Source: Acidobacteriota bacterium
GTDB taxonomy: Bacteria > Acidobacteriota > Terriglobia > Bryobacterales > Bryobacteraceae
Direction of reading: 5' to 3'
Assembly (NCBI GenBank): GCA_025353165.1
Contig: JANXRE010000171.1
Location: forward strand, 1-64,000
DNA: 64,000 bases
Positions 1-9,192 of the stretch are shown here, in pieces; position 1 is the first letter of the stretch, and the number at the start of each line of letters is the position of its first letter. A model generated the notes under the pieces. It had not been told where the DNA came from. It saw only the letters and a list, made by a program, of their open reading frames with translations, and ran no database searches. Position numbers and translations under genes: made by a program.

Positions 1-886
1 GGCGCACGTATTCCTCGGGATCGGATCGCCGCAGCGCAACTGCCTGGTCCAGCGTCAGCCCGTTCGGAACGTAGCCGTTCAGCGGGTCGTGCGCGCTCGT
101 CTGATCCGTCAGGATATCGGGAACGATCCCGCGGGCCGCAAGCTCCGGGATGACGTCCGCGCAATTGCCGGCGAGTCCAACTGAGAGCGCCTCGCCCTTA
201 CGCCGCGCGTCGTCCAACCAGCCGAGCGCCTCATCAAGGCGGCAGGACATCCGGTCGCAGTAACCGGTGGCAATGCGTTTCTCGATCCGCTTGGGATCCA
301 CGTCCACGCCCAGAAAACAGGCGTCGTTCATCGTCGCGGCGAGCGGTTGAGCCCCGCCCATCCCGCCCATCCCGCCGGACACGACGAGCTTGCCGCGCAG
401 CGACCCGCCGAAATGCCGAGCCGCCGCGGCTGCGAACGTCTCGAAGGTGCCTTGCACGATGCCCTGGCTGCCGATGTAGATCCAGGACCCAGCGGTCATC
501 TGGCCATACATGATCAGGCCAAGTTTCTCGAGCCGCTGGAATTCATTGAAATTCGACCAGTGTCCGACGAGGTTCGAATTCGCTATGAGAACCCGCGGCG
601 CTTCGTCATGCGTGCGGAAGATTCCCACCGGTTTGCCGGACTGCACCAGCAGCGTCTCGTCGTTGTCGAGCGATTCGAGCGACCGCACGATGGCCTCGAA
701 CGCGGCCCAGTTGCGGGCCGCTTTGCCCGTCCCCCCGTAGACGACCAGGTCGTCCGGACGCTCCGCGACCTCCGGGTCGAGGTTGTTCATGAGCATGCGG
801 AGCGCGCCTTCCTGGTGCCACCCCTTCGTCCGCAATGTGCGGCCCCGCGGAGCCGTAATCGGCCGCGGCGGCGCTTCGATTGACAT
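1..886 (-). CDS. hutU: Urocanate hydratase, N-terminal part (cut by left edge)
   Basis: Urocanase of histidine degradation, a cytosolic NAD+-dependent enzyme converting urocanate to imidazolonepropionate. Reading the minus strand from ATG at 886 gives about 295 residues, starting [15 protein letters not shown], then family landmarks: [41 protein letters not shown], the glycine-rich [17 protein letters not shown] nucleotide-binding segment, and [11 protein letters not shown]. The usual length is about 550 residues, so the C-terminal half including the second conserved Cys region lies off the window. A G-rich stretch about 9 nt upstream of the ATG can serve as the ribosome binding site. It is divergent from the gene at 960; other hut genes probably lie to the left. 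The family assignment is secure; no hut neighbour is visible. Confidence 0.95.
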   Translation of the reverse strand, partial: MSIEAPPRPITAPRGRTLRTKGWHQEGALRMLMNNLDPEVAERPDDLVVYGGTGKAARNWAAFEAIVRSLESLDNDETLLVQSGKPVGIFRTHDEAPRVLIANSNLVGHWSNFNEFQRLEKLGLIMYGQMTAGSWIYIGSQGIVQGTFETFAAAAARHFGGSLRGKLVVSGGMGGMGGAQPLAATMNDACFLGVDVDPKRIEKRIATGYCDRMSCRLDEALGWLDDARRKGEALSVGLAGNCADVIPELAARGIVPDILTDQTSAHDPLNGYVPNGLTLDQAVALRRSDPEEYVR

Positions 887-959
887 AGCCCGGTCCCCCC
901 AGAAGAAATTTAGCACCCACGAGGGACCCGTGGTTATCGGTAGAATTTAGGAAGACTCA

Positions 960-3947
960 ATGCTTCTCAGGGCGCTACTGGTTTTACTCGCTTTTTTACT
1001 CCCGGCCGCGGACACGTCGAAGTCCGTCGACGAGCGGCTCTGGAGCCACCGCAACCTCGGGAAAGCCTTCTATGAAAACCCCACGACGCAGATCCAGGCG
1101 GTGGACGAATTCAAGAAGGCGCTCGACCTCGCGCCGAAATCCGCGCGTGAGCAAGTGAATTATGGCCTCGCGTTGCTGCGGGCCGGCAAGACAAAGGAAG
1201 GCGTGGAGGCGCTCCAGAGGGTACAGGAGGCGCATCCGGAGATTCCGCACACCTGGTTCAATCTCGGAATTGTTTTCAAGAAGGATGGAGATTTCCCCGC
1301 GGCACGGCAGCAGTTCGAGCGGTTCGTGAAACTCGTGCCCGACGAGCCGGTGGGTCACTACAATCTCGGTGTTCTCCTGAAACAGGAGAGCAAAACCGAA
1401 GAGGCGATCCGGGAACTGACCACGTCGGGCAAGCTGAACGAGAACCTGGCGGCCCCGCATTTCCAGCTCTACAACATCTATCGAACCAGCAGTCATCCGG
1501 TGGACGCCGCCCGCGAGTTGGACATCTTCCGGAATAATAAAAAGGCGCAGGAAAGCTGGGTGTCCGGCGAAGACATGGAGTGGTGCGATTACGCGGAGGT
1601 CTGGGATCCGCTGGACATGACGGCACCCGAACCCGCGCCGGAGCAGGAAAAGTTCGAGGATAGAATTCTGCCTGGCGCGGTGGACGCGAAGACCGCGCAC
1701 GCCATCGTGATAGACGCCGATGGCGATTCGAAGCCCGATCTCCTGGTGTGGTCTTCGAAAGGCGTGCTGCTGTACAAGAACGGGACCGAGCCCGTGAAGG
1801 GTTTCGGTCTCGACAGGCTGACGGATATCATCTCGATCGCACCTGGGGACTACGACAATGACGGTCTGATGGACCTCGCCGTGGTGCAGCCTGTGGGCGT
1901 GACGCTCTGGCATAACGAAAAGGGCCGGTTCAAACAAGTCGATCTGCGCGGAGGAGCCGGTTCGTACAACGCCGCGATTTGGGTGGACTTCGATCACGAC
2001 TACGATCTCGACCTGTTCCTCCTCGGCAAACAGTCGAAGCTCCTGCGGAATCAAGGCACCGCCGGATTCGCCGACCACACCGCCGATTTTCCGTTTGAGA
2101 AGGGCGAGGCGCTGGACGCGATCCCGTTCCGTCTGGTCAAGGATTCGAAGTCATTCGACATTGTCGTTTCGTATGCGGATCATGGCGGCGTCCTCTACCA
2201 CGACAAGCTGAATGCGAAATATGAGGCAATGCCGGCGAAGGACGTCGAGGCAGGCGCCCGCAATCTTGACCTCGCGTACGACGGCAAGGGACAGGCGCAG
2301 GTCGCGAAGTCGGCTCCGCGCGAAGTGACGGCTGATTTCGATGGCGACGGACGCCTGGACCGCGCCGAGGTTGGCGATCAGGTGAAGGTTCGGTTCAACC
2401 GCACCGAGACGAAGCGCCGCTGGATGCGGATCGAGCTCGCGGGCGTGAAGAATCTCAAGCTGGGGCAGGGAAGCGAAGTTGAGATAAAGGCCGGTACGCT
2501 GTATCAGAAGCTGCGCTACGCCGGCCTGCCGTTGCTCTTCGACATGCACGGTTACGACCAGGCCGACACCGTTCGGACGACATGGGGAAACGGACTCATA
2601 CAGAACGAAGCTCAGCAGCCCACCGGCAAGGCGCACGTCTACAAGGAAGCTCAGCGCTTGTCTGGTTCGTGCCCGATGATCTGGACTTGGGACGGCACGC
2701 ATTTCCGCTACATCACCGACGTGCTCGGCGTGGCGCCGCTGGGCGCGACCTCCGGCGACGGCACCTATTTTCCGACGGATCACCATGAGTACATCCAGAT
2801 CCCGGGCGATGCCTTGCAAGCTGTCGACGGCAAGTACGACGTCCGGCTGACTGAGGAGTTGAGTGAAGTTTCGTATTTCGATCAGATCCGGCTTTACGCG
2901 GTGGATCATCCGGCTGGCGAGGAGATCTACACCAGCGAACGCTGGAAAGGTCCGCCGTTCCCGGACTTCCGTTTCTACGGAGTGAAGCGGCGCGTGTACC
3001 CGGTCCGCGCCGTGGATCATCACGGCCATGATGTGCTCGCGAGGATCAAGGCGAAGGATGATTCTTATGTTGACGACTTCGCCAGGCGTGAGAATGGCGT
3101 GGCTGAGTTTCACTCGATCACGCTCGATTTTGGAAAGGCCGCGCCCGATAATCGCGCTGTTCTGATCCTGAACGGCTGGGTGGATTGGGCCGACGGCTCC
3201 ACGTTCCTTTCCGCCGCGCAGGAGTACAAAGACGGACTCGTGCCGCCGTATCTCCAGGTGAAAGATGCCGCGGGCAAGTGGAAGACGGTCATAGAGGACA
3301 TGGGCATGCCCGACGGCAAGCCCAAAACCATCGGCGTCGATCTCACCGGGAAGTTTCTCAGTGCATCGCGAGAGGTCCGCATCATCACGAATCTATGCGT
3401 CTACTGGGACGAGATCTTCCTGGGTGAATCGAGCGCCCCGCCTTCGGTCCGGCAGGCGCAAGTGCAAACCGCATCGGCCGACGTTCGGTTCCGGGGGTTC
3501 TCCGGAAACAGAATCGATCGAGAGCGGAAAAAACCCGAGCAGTTCTTCTATGAGGTGTCTACCCCAACGTCGAACTGGAATCCGACACCGGGCATGTACA
3601 CCCGCTACGGCCCTGTCGCCGGGTTGCTGTCCGACGTGGATGACCGGTTCGTGATTATGGGTTCGGGCGATGAGATCCGGCTGCGTTTTGACGCGGCATC
3701 GCTGCCGCGGACCCCCCAGGGATGGAAACGCGATTGGCTGCTGAAGGTGGACGGCTGGGCCAAAGACCGCGACGCGAACACCGCGTATTCGCAGTCTGTC
3801 GAACCCCTTCCGTTCCACGGAATGAGCCAATATCCATACGGCCCCGGCGAGTCATACCCGAAAGACACTATTCACAATGAATACCGCGCCCTGTACACTC
3901 AACGTCCAGCGCTGCGATTAATTCGTCCGCTTGCAAAGGCCAACTAA
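960..3947 (+). CDS. Secreted TPR + FG-GAP (VCBS) repeat protein with UnbV-like region
   Basis: 995 residues. A signal peptide (MLLRALLVLLAFLLPAA) is followed by TPR-like helices at about 30-200, then four Ca-loop FG-GAP/VCBS motifs of the D-x-D-x-D-G type near residues 252, 296, 343 and 458. A stretch with ASPIC/UnbV character follows (about 490-545: LKLGQGSEVEIKAG). The last 430 residues are beta-rich, with many Trp/Tyr, and not recognised. Known FG-GAP domains are extracellular beta-propellers binding Ca2+; no enzymatic activity is evident. It is first in an operon with the pentaheme cytochrome (6 nt gap) and the CRTAC1-like gene, suggesting a joint envelope complex. The start is supported by a TTTAGGAAGA-like SD. 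Function unknown; domain calls good. Confidence 0.85.
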   Translation: MLLRALLVLLAFLLPAADTSKSVDERLWSHRNLGKAFYENPTTQIQAVDEFKKALDLAPKSAREQVNYGLALLRAGKTKEGVEALQRVQEAHPEIPHTWFNLGIVFKKDGDFPAARQQFERFVKLVPDEPVGHYNLGVLLKQESKTEEAIRELTTSGKLNENLAAPHFQLYNIYRTSSHPVDAARELDIFRNNKKAQESWVSGEDMEWCDYAEVWDPLDMTAPEPAPEQEKFEDRILPGAVDAKTAHAIVIDADGDSKPDLLVWSSKGVLLYKNGTEPVKGFGLDRLTDIISIAPGDYDNDGLMDLAVVQPVGVTLWHNEKGRFKQVDLRGGAGSYNAAIWVDFDHDYDLDLFLLGKQSKLLRNQGTAGFADHTADFPFEKGEALDAIPFRLVKDSKSFDIVVSYADHGGVLYHDKLNAKYEAMPAKDVEAGARNLDLAYDGKGQAQVAKSAPREVTADFDGDGRLDRAEVGDQVKVRFNRTETKRRWMRIELAGVKNLKLGQGSEVEIKAGTLYQKLRYAGLPLLFDMHGYDQADTVRTTWGNGLIQNEAQQPTGKAHVYKEAQRLSGSCPMIWTWDGTHFRYITDVLGVAPLGATSGDGTYFPTDHHEYIQIPGDALQAVDGKYDVRLTEELSEVSYFDQIRLYAVDHPAGEEIYTSERWKGPPFPDFRFYGVKRRVYPVRAVDHHGHDVLARIKAKDDSYVDDFARRENGVAEFHSITLDFGKAAPDNRAVLILNGWVDWADGSTFLSAAQEYKDGLVPPYLQVKDAAGKWKTVIEDMGMPDGKPKTIGVDLTGKFLSASREVRIITNLCVYWDEIFLGESSAPPSVRQAQVQTASADVRFRGFSGNRIDRERKKPEQFFYEVSTPTSNWNPTPGMYTRYGPVAGLLSDVDDRFVIMGSGDEIRLRFDAASLPRTPQGWKRDWLLKVDGWAKDRDANTAYSQSVEPLPFHGMSQYPYGPGESYPKDTIHNEYRALYTQRPALRLIRPLAKAN

Positions 3948-3953
3948 CTAAGC

Positions 3954-6701
3954 ATGAAATCTCGCTTATTGGGAGCGCTGTTTCTCGCGCTGTTGCTGAA
4001 CTCCGGCTACATCTCGGCGTTCGCGACTGCCTCCATCTTTTACGTCGGCAATGTGCTCCTGCACGTGGTGCTCGGCGTGGCCGCAACCATTCTGTTCGTT
4101 CAATGGGTGCGCCCGCGATGGCAGCAGATCGGCGTTGGCTCGGGCTTTCTTTTGGTGTCTGCCGCGTTGGGGTTGTACCTGGCGTGGTTCGGCGCGACTA
4201 CTCCGAACAGGTGGGCGGTAAAACTACACATTTTTCTTGCCGCTCTCGGAATCGGCGCTCTTGTGCCGTTTATGCTGCGCCTCGCTCCCGCCCGGTACCG
4301 GCGAGCATTCTTGATGACGCTGGGACTCTCGGTGTTGCTTCCGCTCGGCGCAGCCTGGTCGAACCGCATCTGGCCCGATCCGAGCGCGCGAATTCGAAAC
4401 CCGCTCCATGTTCCGGCGTCGATGGATGAGGAAGGGGCGGGCCCTAAGTCGCCGTTCTTCCCCTCCTCGGCGAACACGAGCGTCAACGGGATCATCCCTT
4501 CGAATTTCTTCATGGATTCCAAGCTGTGCGGCGAGTGTCACAAGGACATATACGAACAGTGGCAATCGTCCATGCACCACTTCGCATCGTTCAACAACCA
4601 GTTCTACCGGAAGGCGATCGAGAACATGCAGGATGTGGTCGGGACGAAACCCACCAAGTGGTGCGCCGGCTGCCACGACCATGCCGTATTCTTCAATGGA
4701 CGGTTCGACAAACCGATCAAGGAACAGATAGATACGCCCGAGGCTCAGAACGGGCTTGGCTGCCTTTCCTGTCACTCCATCGTTCGCGTCGACGGCAGCA
4801 TGGGGAACGGCGGATTCCTCATCGAATACCCTCCGCTGCACGAACTGGCATCCAGTCACAATCCGTGGATTCGCAAGTTCGATCGCTATGTAACGTACCT
4901 CAACCCGGAGCCTCATCGCCGCACCTTTCTGAAGCCCTTCATGCGAGAGCAGGAGTCGGAGTACTGCTCCGCCTGCCACAAGGTGCACCTGGACGTTCCG
5001 GTCAACGGATATCGCTGGCTGCGCGGTTTCAACGATTACGATAACTGGCAGGCCAGCGGCATATCCGGCCAGGGTGCGCGCTCTTTCTATTACCCGCCCC
5101 AGTCATCCACCTGCGCGGGGTGCCATATGCCGCTTCTCGATTCGCAGGACCCCGGAAATGTCAACGGCAAGGTGCATTCGCATCGCTTTGCCGCCGCGAA
5201 CACGGCTGTCGCTTATGTGAATCACGACCAGAAGCAGTTGAGCGAGACCGAGAAGTTCTTGAAGTCCGGATTCGTCACGGTCGACATCTTCGCAGTCACG
5301 CCGGTTGAAAAGACCAAGGGGCAAACCGAGATGCGGCGGCGCGCCACCGACAGCACGCCTCAGTTGATGTCCACTTTCGCCGTCGGCGAGGAATCCGAAC
5401 AGCAGGGCCCAGTAGTCCTGCGCGAAGTGGGCAAGATTGCAGCTCCGATCGATACGGCCCAGGCTCGCGTCGAACCGGGCGAGACGGTGCGGGTCGATAC
5501 CGTCGTGCGGACCCGCCGCATCGGTCACTTCTTTCCCGGCGGCACGGTGGACGTCTTCGATGTCTGGTTGGAACTGATCGCCAGTGACGCGACCGGCCGG
5601 ACCATCTTCTGGAGTGGCAAGGTGGAGGACCAAGGCACGGGACCCGTCGAACGCGGGGCCCATTTCTACCGCTCGTATCAGCTCGACGGCGAAGGAAACA
5701 TGATCAATAAGCGGAATGCGTTCCAGACGCGCAGCGTTTTGTATGTAAAGCTGATTCCCCCGGGCGCTGCCGACGTCGGACATTTCCGGTTGAAGATTCC
5801 GAAAGACGTGAAGGGTCCGATCACGCTGCATGCCAAGCTGAACTATCGCAAGTTCTCGCATTACTACACGCAGTTCGCGTATGCCGGCAAGCCATCCAGC
5901 TCCGATCCTCATCTCGTGAACGCAAGCGTCGACAATCGCGAGTTCTCGTTTCATCCCTCGAATATCCCAGCCAACGTTTCCGGCGCGATCAAGGGCGAGA
6001 TTCCGAATTTGCCGATCGTCACGGTGGCCGAAGCGACGACGCAACTGCAATTGGGCACACCGGCCTGGGCGCCGGTGGTAACCAAGAAAGACCGCGAGCG
6101 CTGGAACGATTGGGGCATTGCTCTCCTGCTTCAGGGCGACCTCAAAGGCGCGGAGTACGCCTTCAAGAAGGTGACCGAAGCCGAACCGGAATATGCGGAT
6201 GGTTGGCTGAACGTGTCCCGCGCGCTGATCCAGGAAGGCGAAACCGACGCCGCGAAGCCGTACATCGCCAAGGCCCTGGCCGTGGATCCGAAACTCGGCC
6301 GCATCTATTTCTTCAAGGCGATGATCGAAAAAGCCGACGGCGATTACGAGGCCTGCCTGACCAGCCTCCGCACGGTCGCGCAAATGTATCCACGCGACCG
6401 CGTCGTGTGGAACCAGATCGGCCGTATCCTGTTCCTCCAGCGCAATTACGCGGAGGCCGTAAAAGCGTACCAGCAGGCGCTGGGCGTCGACCCGGAGGAC
6501 GTACAGGCGCACTACAGCCTAATGCTGTGCTACAACGGACTCGGGCAGTCCGCACTTGCGGATCGCGAGCGACACTTGTTCGGCCGGTTTAAGGCCGACG
6601 AATCGTCCACCGCGATCACGGCGAAGGCGCGGATGATCAGCCCCGAGGACAACAACGAGCGGCAGCAGATTCACGATCATGAGAGCGTGCCCCTGAAATG
6701 A
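3954..6701 (+). CDS. Membrane-anchored pentaheme cytochrome c with C-terminal TPR domain
   Basis: 915 residues. The first 140 hold about five hydrophobic helices. Five c-type heme motifs CxxCH follow, at Cys192 (CGECH), Cys237 (CAGCH), Cys270 (CLSCH), Cys338 (CSACH) and Cys387 (CAGCH). A beta-rich middle region (about 440-690) and TPR helices (about 700-880) end the protein. The heme spacing and the many free His and Met residues resemble cytochrome c554/NrfB-type electron carriers; the redox partner is unknown. The gene is tightly packed between two FG-GAP protein genes (6 nt before, 4 nt ATGA overlap after), so the three products very likely work together. Covalent heme attachment implies a periplasmic location for residues 190-390. 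The TPR fusion suggests a scaffold role. Architecture is directly visible; the role is inference. Confidence 0.88.
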   Translation: MKSRLLGALFLALLLNSGYISAFATASIFYVGNVLLHVVLGVAATILFVQWVRPRWQQIGVGSGFLLVSAALGLYLAWFGATTPNRWAVKLHIFLAALGIGALVPFMLRLAPARYRRAFLMTLGLSVLLPLGAAWSNRIWPDPSARIRNPLHVPASMDEEGAGPKSPFFPSSANTSVNGIIPSNFFMDSKLCGECHKDIYEQWQSSMHHFASFNNQFYRKAIENMQDVVGTKPTKWCAGCHDHAVFFNGRFDKPIKEQIDTPEAQNGLGCLSCHSIVRVDGSMGNGGFLIEYPPLHELASSHNPWIRKFDRYVTYLNPEPHRRTFLKPFMREQESEYCSACHKVHLDVPVNGYRWLRGFNDYDNWQASGISGQGARSFYYPPQSSTCAGCHMPLLDSQDPGNVNGKVHSHRFAAANTAVAYVNHDQKQLSETEKFLKSGFVTVDIFAVTPVEKTKGQTEMRRRATDSTPQLMSTFAVGEESEQQGPVVLREVGKIAAPIDTAQARVEPGETVRVDTVVRTRRIGHFFPGGTVDVFDVWLELIASDATGRTIFWSGKVEDQGTGPVERGAHFYRSYQLDGEGNMINKRNAFQTRSVLYVKLIPPGAADVGHFRLKIPKDVKGPITLHAKLNYRKFSHYYTQFAYAGKPSSSDPHLVNASVDNREFSFHPSNIPANVSGAIKGEIPNLPIVTVAEATTQLQLGTPAWAPVVTKKDRERWNDWGIALLLQGDLKGAEYAFKKVTEAEPEYADGWLNVSRALIQEGETDAAKPYIAKALAVDPKLGRIYFFKAMIEKADGDYEACLTSLRTVAQMYPRDRVVWNQIGRILFLQRNYAEAVKAYQQALGVDPEDVQAHYSLMLCYNGLGQSALADRERHLFGRFKADESSTAITAKARMISPEDNNERQQIHDHESVPLK

Positions 6702-8338
6702 AAAAGCTGTTTTGCTCCGTTCCCTTTGTCGCCGGTCTGATCGCGTCCATGGGAACCACGCCGTCAACCGGTGTCCGCTTCACGGATGTCACGGGTGCGG
6801 CCGGCATTAAATTCGTGCACAATGCCGGCAAGACGGGAAAAAAGTATCTTCCCGAAACGATGGGCTCTGGCGTTGCGTTTCTGGACGCGGACGGCGACGG
6901 ATGGGTCGACATCCTGCTGGTGAATTCGAAGGACTGGATGCCGCGAGGACGGCGTTCCACCGCCGCGTTGTACCGCAATAATCACGACGGGACGTTCACC
7001 GATGTCACGCGGGGTTCCGGCCTGGATATCGAACTGTTCGGAATGGGCGTCGCGGTCGCGGATTACGACAACGACGGCAGACAGGATGTCTACATAACGG
7101 CGCTCGAAGGCGACCGCCTGTTCCATAACGAAGGGAACTTCAAGTTCCGCGATGTCACCGCTTCCTCTGGTATTCGAAACGCGCACTTCGGAACCAGCGC
7201 CGCCTGGGTCGATTACGACCGCGACGGCAAGGTGGATCTGTTCGTTGCGAACTACGTGCAATGGACGCAAAAAGGCGACCTCTGGTGCTCGCTGGACGGC
7301 GCTACGAAATCGTATTGCACGCCGGAGTCGTATAAGGGCACAAGCTCCAGGCTGTTCCACAATCTCGGTAACGGGAAGTTCGAGGACGTGACGCAGAAAG
7401 CCGGAATCGGCGACACGACCAGCAAATCGCTGGGCGTCGCGGTGCTCGACTACAACGGCGACGGCTGGCCCGACCTGTTCGTCACCAACGACACGCAGCC
7501 GAACAAGCTCTACCGGAACAACCACGGCACGTTTTCAGAAGAGGCCATTCCGGCCGGTGTCGCCTATGGCGAGGACGGGACGGCACGCGGCGCGATGGGC
7601 GTGGATGCCGCGGATTACGACCGCAGCGGGCGGCCTCACCTGCTGGTCGGGAACTTCTCAAACCAGATGCTCGGGCTGTACCACAACGAGGGAACCTCGC
7701 TCTTCGTGGACGAAGCGCCCCGATCCAGCGTGGGTCGCGCGAGTCTGCTGAGCCTCGCATTCGGAGTCTTCTTTTTCGACTATGATCTGGATGGATATCC
7801 CGATATCTTCGCCGCTACCGGCCATATCGATGAGGAGATCGGCCGCGTCCAGCCGAAGATCCAGTTCAAGCAGCCGCCGCTGTTGTTTCACAACGCCGGC
7901 AAAGGCAGGTTTGACGACGTCTCCAAGCAGATGTCGCCGGAATTCGCGCGGCCCGTCGTTGGGCGCGGCGCCGCGTATGCCGATTTCGACCACGACGGCG
8001 ACCTGGACGTCATCGTCTCGACGAACGGCGGCCCGGCCTACCTCTTCCGGAATGATGGCGGAAACAAAAACAACTGGATTCACCTGACACTCACCGGCAC
8101 CAAATCGAATCGCAGCGCGATCGGCGCGGTGGTTCGAATCGAAAGCGCCGGCGGAAAGCAGTGGCAGATGGTGCACAGCGGATCGAGCTACTGTTCGCAA
8201 AGCGAGCTGGGCCTCACCTTCGGGCTCGGAAAAGATCCGAAGGTGAATACAATTGATGTAGAGTGGCCGAGCGGCCAGCGGCAGCACCTCGCGAACGTCG
8301 CCGCCCGCCAGTACCTGAATATCACAGAGCCCAGATGA
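6698..8338 (+). CDS. CRTAC1-type FG-GAP repeat / ASPIC-UnbV protein
   Basis: 546 residues with a short hydrophobic N-terminus (signal peptide). Seven FG-GAP/VCBS Ca-binding repeats are readable: FLDADGDGWVDILLV, VADYDNDGRQDVYIT, WVDYDRDGKVDLFVA, VLDYNGDGWPDLFVT, AADYDRSGRPHLLVG (degenerate: fifth Asp is His), FFDYDLDGYPDIFAA and YADFDHDGDLDVIVS, enough for a seven-bladed propeller. The C-terminal 90 residues are an ASPIC/UnbV domain (IGAVVRIESAGGKQWQ ... LGLTFGLGK ... VEWPSGQRQ). The start ATG overlaps the cytochrome stop (ATGA), so translation is coupled. Paralogous repeats in the operon's first gene suggest two propellers flanking one cytochrome. Secreted and Ca2+-binding by family; substrate unknown. 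Confidence 0.9.
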   Translation: MKKLFCSVPFVAGLIASMGTTPSTGVRFTDVTGAAGIKFVHNAGKTGKKYLPETMGSGVAFLDADGDGWVDILLVNSKDWMPRGRRSTAALYRNNHDGTFTDVTRGSGLDIELFGMGVAVADYDNDGRQDVYITALEGDRLFHNEGNFKFRDVTASSGIRNAHFGTSAAWVDYDRDGKVDLFVANYVQWTQKGDLWCSLDGATKSYCTPESYKGTSSRLFHNLGNGKFEDVTQKAGIGDTTSKSLGVAVLDYNGDGWPDLFVTNDTQPNKLYRNNHGTFSEEAIPAGVAYGEDGTARGAMGVDAADYDRSGRPHLLVGNFSNQMLGLYHNEGTSLFVDEAPRSSVGRASLLSLAFGVFFFDYDLDGYPDIFAATGHIDEEIGRVQPKIQFKQPPLLFHNAGKGRFDDVSKQMSPEFARPVVGRGAAYADFDHDGDLDVIVSTNGGPAYLFRNDGGNKNNWIHLTLTGTKSNRSAIGAVVRIESAGGKQWQMVHSGSSYCSQSELGLTFGLGKDPKVNTIDVEWPSGQRQHLANVAARQYLNITEPR

Positions 8339-9192
8339 CCCCACGAATACCGATTGCCGCGATTACCGACGAATTCGCTCCCGGCTTAGCCACCGCGCTG
8401 GACGCGATGAAGCCCATCGGCATGGAAGCCGCCGAGCTTCGCATGATCGGGTCGAAGAACATCATGGACCTCGACAAGGACGAGCTCAGGGCCGTGAAAG
8501 GGCTGCTCGACAGTCGCGGTTTCCGCGTAATTTCAATCGCTTCGCCCCTGCTGAAATGCGTTTATCCCGGCGTGGAAGTGGACACGCGGTGGCAGCAGGA
8601 CGCCTTCGCGGCGAAGTACGCCGTCGAGGATCAAGCAAGTCTGCTGGAACACGCGCTTCTCGTGGCAAAATACTTTACCTCGCAAATTATTCGAGTGTTC
8701 TCGTACTGGCGGACCGTCGAGCCGGAACGCGTTTTCGAGCCGGTCTGCGACGCTCTGCGGACGATGGCGGAACGCGCGGCACGGGAGAACGTGATTATCG
8801 GCCTCGAGAATGAGCACGCCTGCAACATCTCGACCGGCGCACAAGCGGCGAAAGTACTAGAGGCGGTGAATCATCCGAACCTGAAGCTGGTTTGGGACCC
8901 AGCGAACGCGATGGTCAGTGGAGAGGTGCCTTTTCCCGACGGCTACTCAATGATTCCGAAAGGCCGCATCGTGCACGTGCATGCGAAAGACTGCCACATG
9001 GACGGGCACAAGCCGGTATGGGGCCCGCTCGGTACGCGTTCGGTCGACTGGAAGGGGCAGATCGCAGCCTTGCTGGCGGACGGCTATCCGGGCTACCTGT
9101 CGCTCGAGACGCACTGGCCCGGGCCAGGCGGCGACAAACTTGCCGGAAGCACCATCTGCGGCTGGAACCTGCGCGGTCTTGCATCCGGCTAG
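8335..9192 (+). CDS. Sugar phosphate isomerase/epimerase family protein (xylose isomerase-like TIM barrel)
   Basis: 285 residues, cytosolic with no signal peptide. The ATG at 8335 overlaps the preceding stop in ATGA; an in-frame upstream start at 8263 would overlap the UnbV domain and is not preferred. Typical AP-endonuclease-2-like barrel motifs are present: ITDEFAPGLATALDAM at the start, ENVIIGLENEH, LVWDPANAMVSGE, IVHVHAKDCHMDGHKPVWGPLG and GYLSLETHW, which supply the usual Glu/Asp/His metal ligands (Glu in GLENEH, Asp in VWDPAN, His in HVHAKD, Glu in LETHW). Members isomerise or epimerise ketoses or inositol-type substrates; the substrate cannot be told. Although last in the FG-GAP/cytochrome operon, it may be an independent metabolic gene. 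Its end overlaps the convergent TonB gene by 4 nt. Confidence 0.85.
   Translation: MTPRIPIAAITDEFAPGLATALDAMKPIGMEAAELRMIGSKNIMDLDKDELRAVKGLLDSRGFRVISIASPLLKCVYPGVEVDTRWQQDAFAAKYAVEDQASLLEHALLVAKYFTSQIIRVFSYWRTVEPERVFEPVCDALRTMAERAARENVIIGLENEHACNISTGAQAAKVLEAVNHPNLKLVWDPANAMVSGEVPFPDGYSMIPKGRIVHVHAKDCHMDGHKPVWGPLGTRSVDWKGQIAALLADGYPGYLSLETHWPGPGGDKLAGSTICGWNLRGLASG

Noticed and set aside
8263-8334. N-terminal extension of the isomerase
   Set aside because: Sequence is inside the UnbV domain of the upstream gene; ATG 8335 in ATGA is better.
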